Assembly: GCA_012798275.1 (NCBI GenBank)
Contig: JAAZNO010000256.1
Span: forward strand, 1-12,064
Direction: 5' to 3'
Origin: Chloroflexota bacterium
GTDB lineage: Bacteria > Chloroflexota > Anaerolineae > B4-G1 > SLSP01
DNA length: 12,064 nucleotides
Part shown: in pieces, positions 11,073 to 12,064 of the stretch
Position numbering within the stretch: position 1 is the stretch's first letter
How the letters are laid out: each line of letters starts with the position of its first letter
Position numbers and translations under genes: made by a program
Notes under the pieces: model-generated
Databases searched by the model: none
Told to the model about the DNA's origin: nothing
What the model saw: only the letters and a program-made list of their open reading frames with translations

Positions 11073-12064
11073 ATGGTTTTGAAACCCGCTGACCTGTTAC
11101 AAGGACGGTATCGTGTTGAACTCCCCTTGGGGCAAGGGGGCATGGGAGCGATCTATCGCGCTGTGGATACGCGCCTGAATGTGCTGGTCGCCATCAAGGA
11201 GATGTTTCCCCAGCCCGATCTCGATGCGGCACTGCTGGCGGAATTGCGGCAGCAATTTCAGCAAGAGGCACTGGTGCTGGCCCGGCTGCAACATCCCAAC
11301 CTGGTACGGGTGACCGATTTCTTCGAGGAAGGCGGCAATGCCTACCTGGTAATGGATTTTGTGAGTGGGCACAGCCTGGCGCAGTACATCGAAAGCTGGG
11401 GGGCAATCCCCGAACAGCAGGCGCTGGCGTGGGCGGCGGAGCTGCTGGATGCGCTGGCTTATTGTCACAGCCGGGGCATCATCCATCGTGATGTAAAGCC
11501 GCAGAATGTCATCATCCGCCCCGAAGGCCAGGCCGTGCTGGTGGATTTTGGCCTCGTGAAGCTGTGGAATCCGGCGGATCCCGGCACAAAGACGATCATG
11601 CGCGGGATGGGGACGCCGGAGTACTCGCCGCCGGAGCAATATGACGCGGGCATCGGGCACACGGACGCGCGGAGCGACATCTACAGCCTCGGCGCGACGT
11701 TGTATCACGCGCTCACCGGTCAGGCGCCGCCGACGGCAACGTTGCGGATGGCAGATCCCGAGCAGTTTATGCGCGCGTGGGGGCAGGTGAAGGGCGTCAG
11801 TTCACGGACGCAGGCGGCGATTTTCCGGGCGTTGGAGCTCTCGCGCACGCAGCGCTGGCAGAGCGCCGTGGAGATGGCTGCTGGATTGGGCGTTTCCGTG
11901 CGTTCCTGGGCTTCGCAGCCTGCCACGGGGCCGCGCCCTTCTGGCAAAGAGCCGACCGGCACGGTGCAGATGGGGCAGCCGCCTGTGACGGGGCCTGGAA
12001 CGGGCGCCAGCGTCCCCCCTGCCGGTCCGACAGCGCCGCCAGTTCTGCCGCCGGCGGAGAGGCC
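11073..12064 (+). CDS. Hanks-type Ser/Thr protein kinase (PknB-like), 3' end missing
   Basis: The 330 visible residues are an N-terminal eukaryotic-like protein kinase domain. The glycine loop is LGQGGMG (19-25), the ATP-anchoring lysine K42 lies in VAIKEM, and E65 fits the helix-C glutamate. The catalytic loop HRDVKPQN (138-145) has base D140 and N145. DFG is at 158-160, the activation segment carries T172, T174 and T181, and SPPEQ (185-189) stands in for APE. DIYSLG (202-207) is subdomain IX. All catalytic residues are intact and it is an RD kinase, so activation-loop phosphorylation is expected. From about 280 it becomes a Pro/Thr/Gly-rich linker, usual before a transmembrane helix and an extracellular sensor, but that part is beyond the window. 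The start is set by GAGGAG six bases upstream in the shared leader. A 768-base non-coding repeat region separates it from arsR. Targets are unknown. Confidence 0.95.
   Translation, partial: MVLKPADLLQGRYRVELPLGQGGMGAIYRAVDTRLNVLVAIKEMFPQPDLDAALLAELRQQFQQEALVLARLQHPNLVRVTDFFEEGGNAYLVMDFVSGHSLAQYIESWGAIPEQQALAWAAELLDALAYCHSRGIIHRDVKPQNVIIRPEGQAVLVDFGLVKLWNPADPGTKTIMRGMGTPEYSPPEQYDAGIGHTDARSDIYSLGATLYHALTGQAPPTATLRMADPEQFMRAWGQVKGVSSRTQAAIFRALELSRTQRWQSAVEMAAGLGVSVRSWASQPATGPRPSGKEPTGTVQMGQPPVTGPGTGASVPPAGPTAPPVLPPAER

Overview
This window looks like GC-rich chromosomal DNA from an environmental bacterium, most likely a member of the Chloroflexota (Anaerolineae/Caldilineae-like). That placement is inferred from three things: a multi-repeat DUF11 surface protein ending in YLPLVLRQ, a tail I recall from many secreted Chloroflexota proteins; a Hanks-type Ser/Thr kinase with the VAIKEM style common there; and repeat-filled intergenic regions. 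No rRNA, tRNA, CRISPR array, integrase or transposase is visible.

Layout. (1) 1-4515 is a cell-surface pair: the 3' part of a giant secreted DUF11/CARDB protein, then a small protein with a signal peptide, a 19-unit PPPTT stalk and an LPXTG-like MPRTG anchor. (2) 4516-4880 is non-coding and holds dispersed repeat blocks and a strong hairpin. (3) 4881-8915 is a probable two-gene operon: a PfkB/PsuK-like sugar kinase and, 51 bases on, a 1016-aa SF2 helicase with two predicted membrane segments in its C-terminal part. (4) 8956-9711 is a rhomboid protease on the minus strand, convergent with the helicase. (5) 9712-10430 starts with a promoter region divergent between the rhomboid gene and a cysteine-rich ArsR/SmtB regulator. 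The arsR gene is followed by a second strong promoter, two identical-format palindromes and an intrinsic terminator. (6) 10431-11072 is non-coding and contains three large perfect hairpins plus a second copy of the repeat blocks seen in region 2, in a different order. (7) 11073-12064 is the N-terminal part of a Ser/Thr protein kinase gene that runs off the window.

The surface proteins, rhomboid protease and signalling kinase suggest an envelope theme. The sugar kinase and helicase have no obvious link beyond co-transcription. The most distinctive signal is non-coding. The same modular repeat cassette, with a hairpin whose two arms changed together, lies upstream of both the sugar kinase and the protein kinase. 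A shared leader ending in TTTTC(C)GAGGAG, preceded by short 7- or 8-base tandem repeats, lies directly before three start codons (3841, 4881, 11073). The ArsR gene with a downstream promoter, paired palindromes and terminator is the second point worth following.
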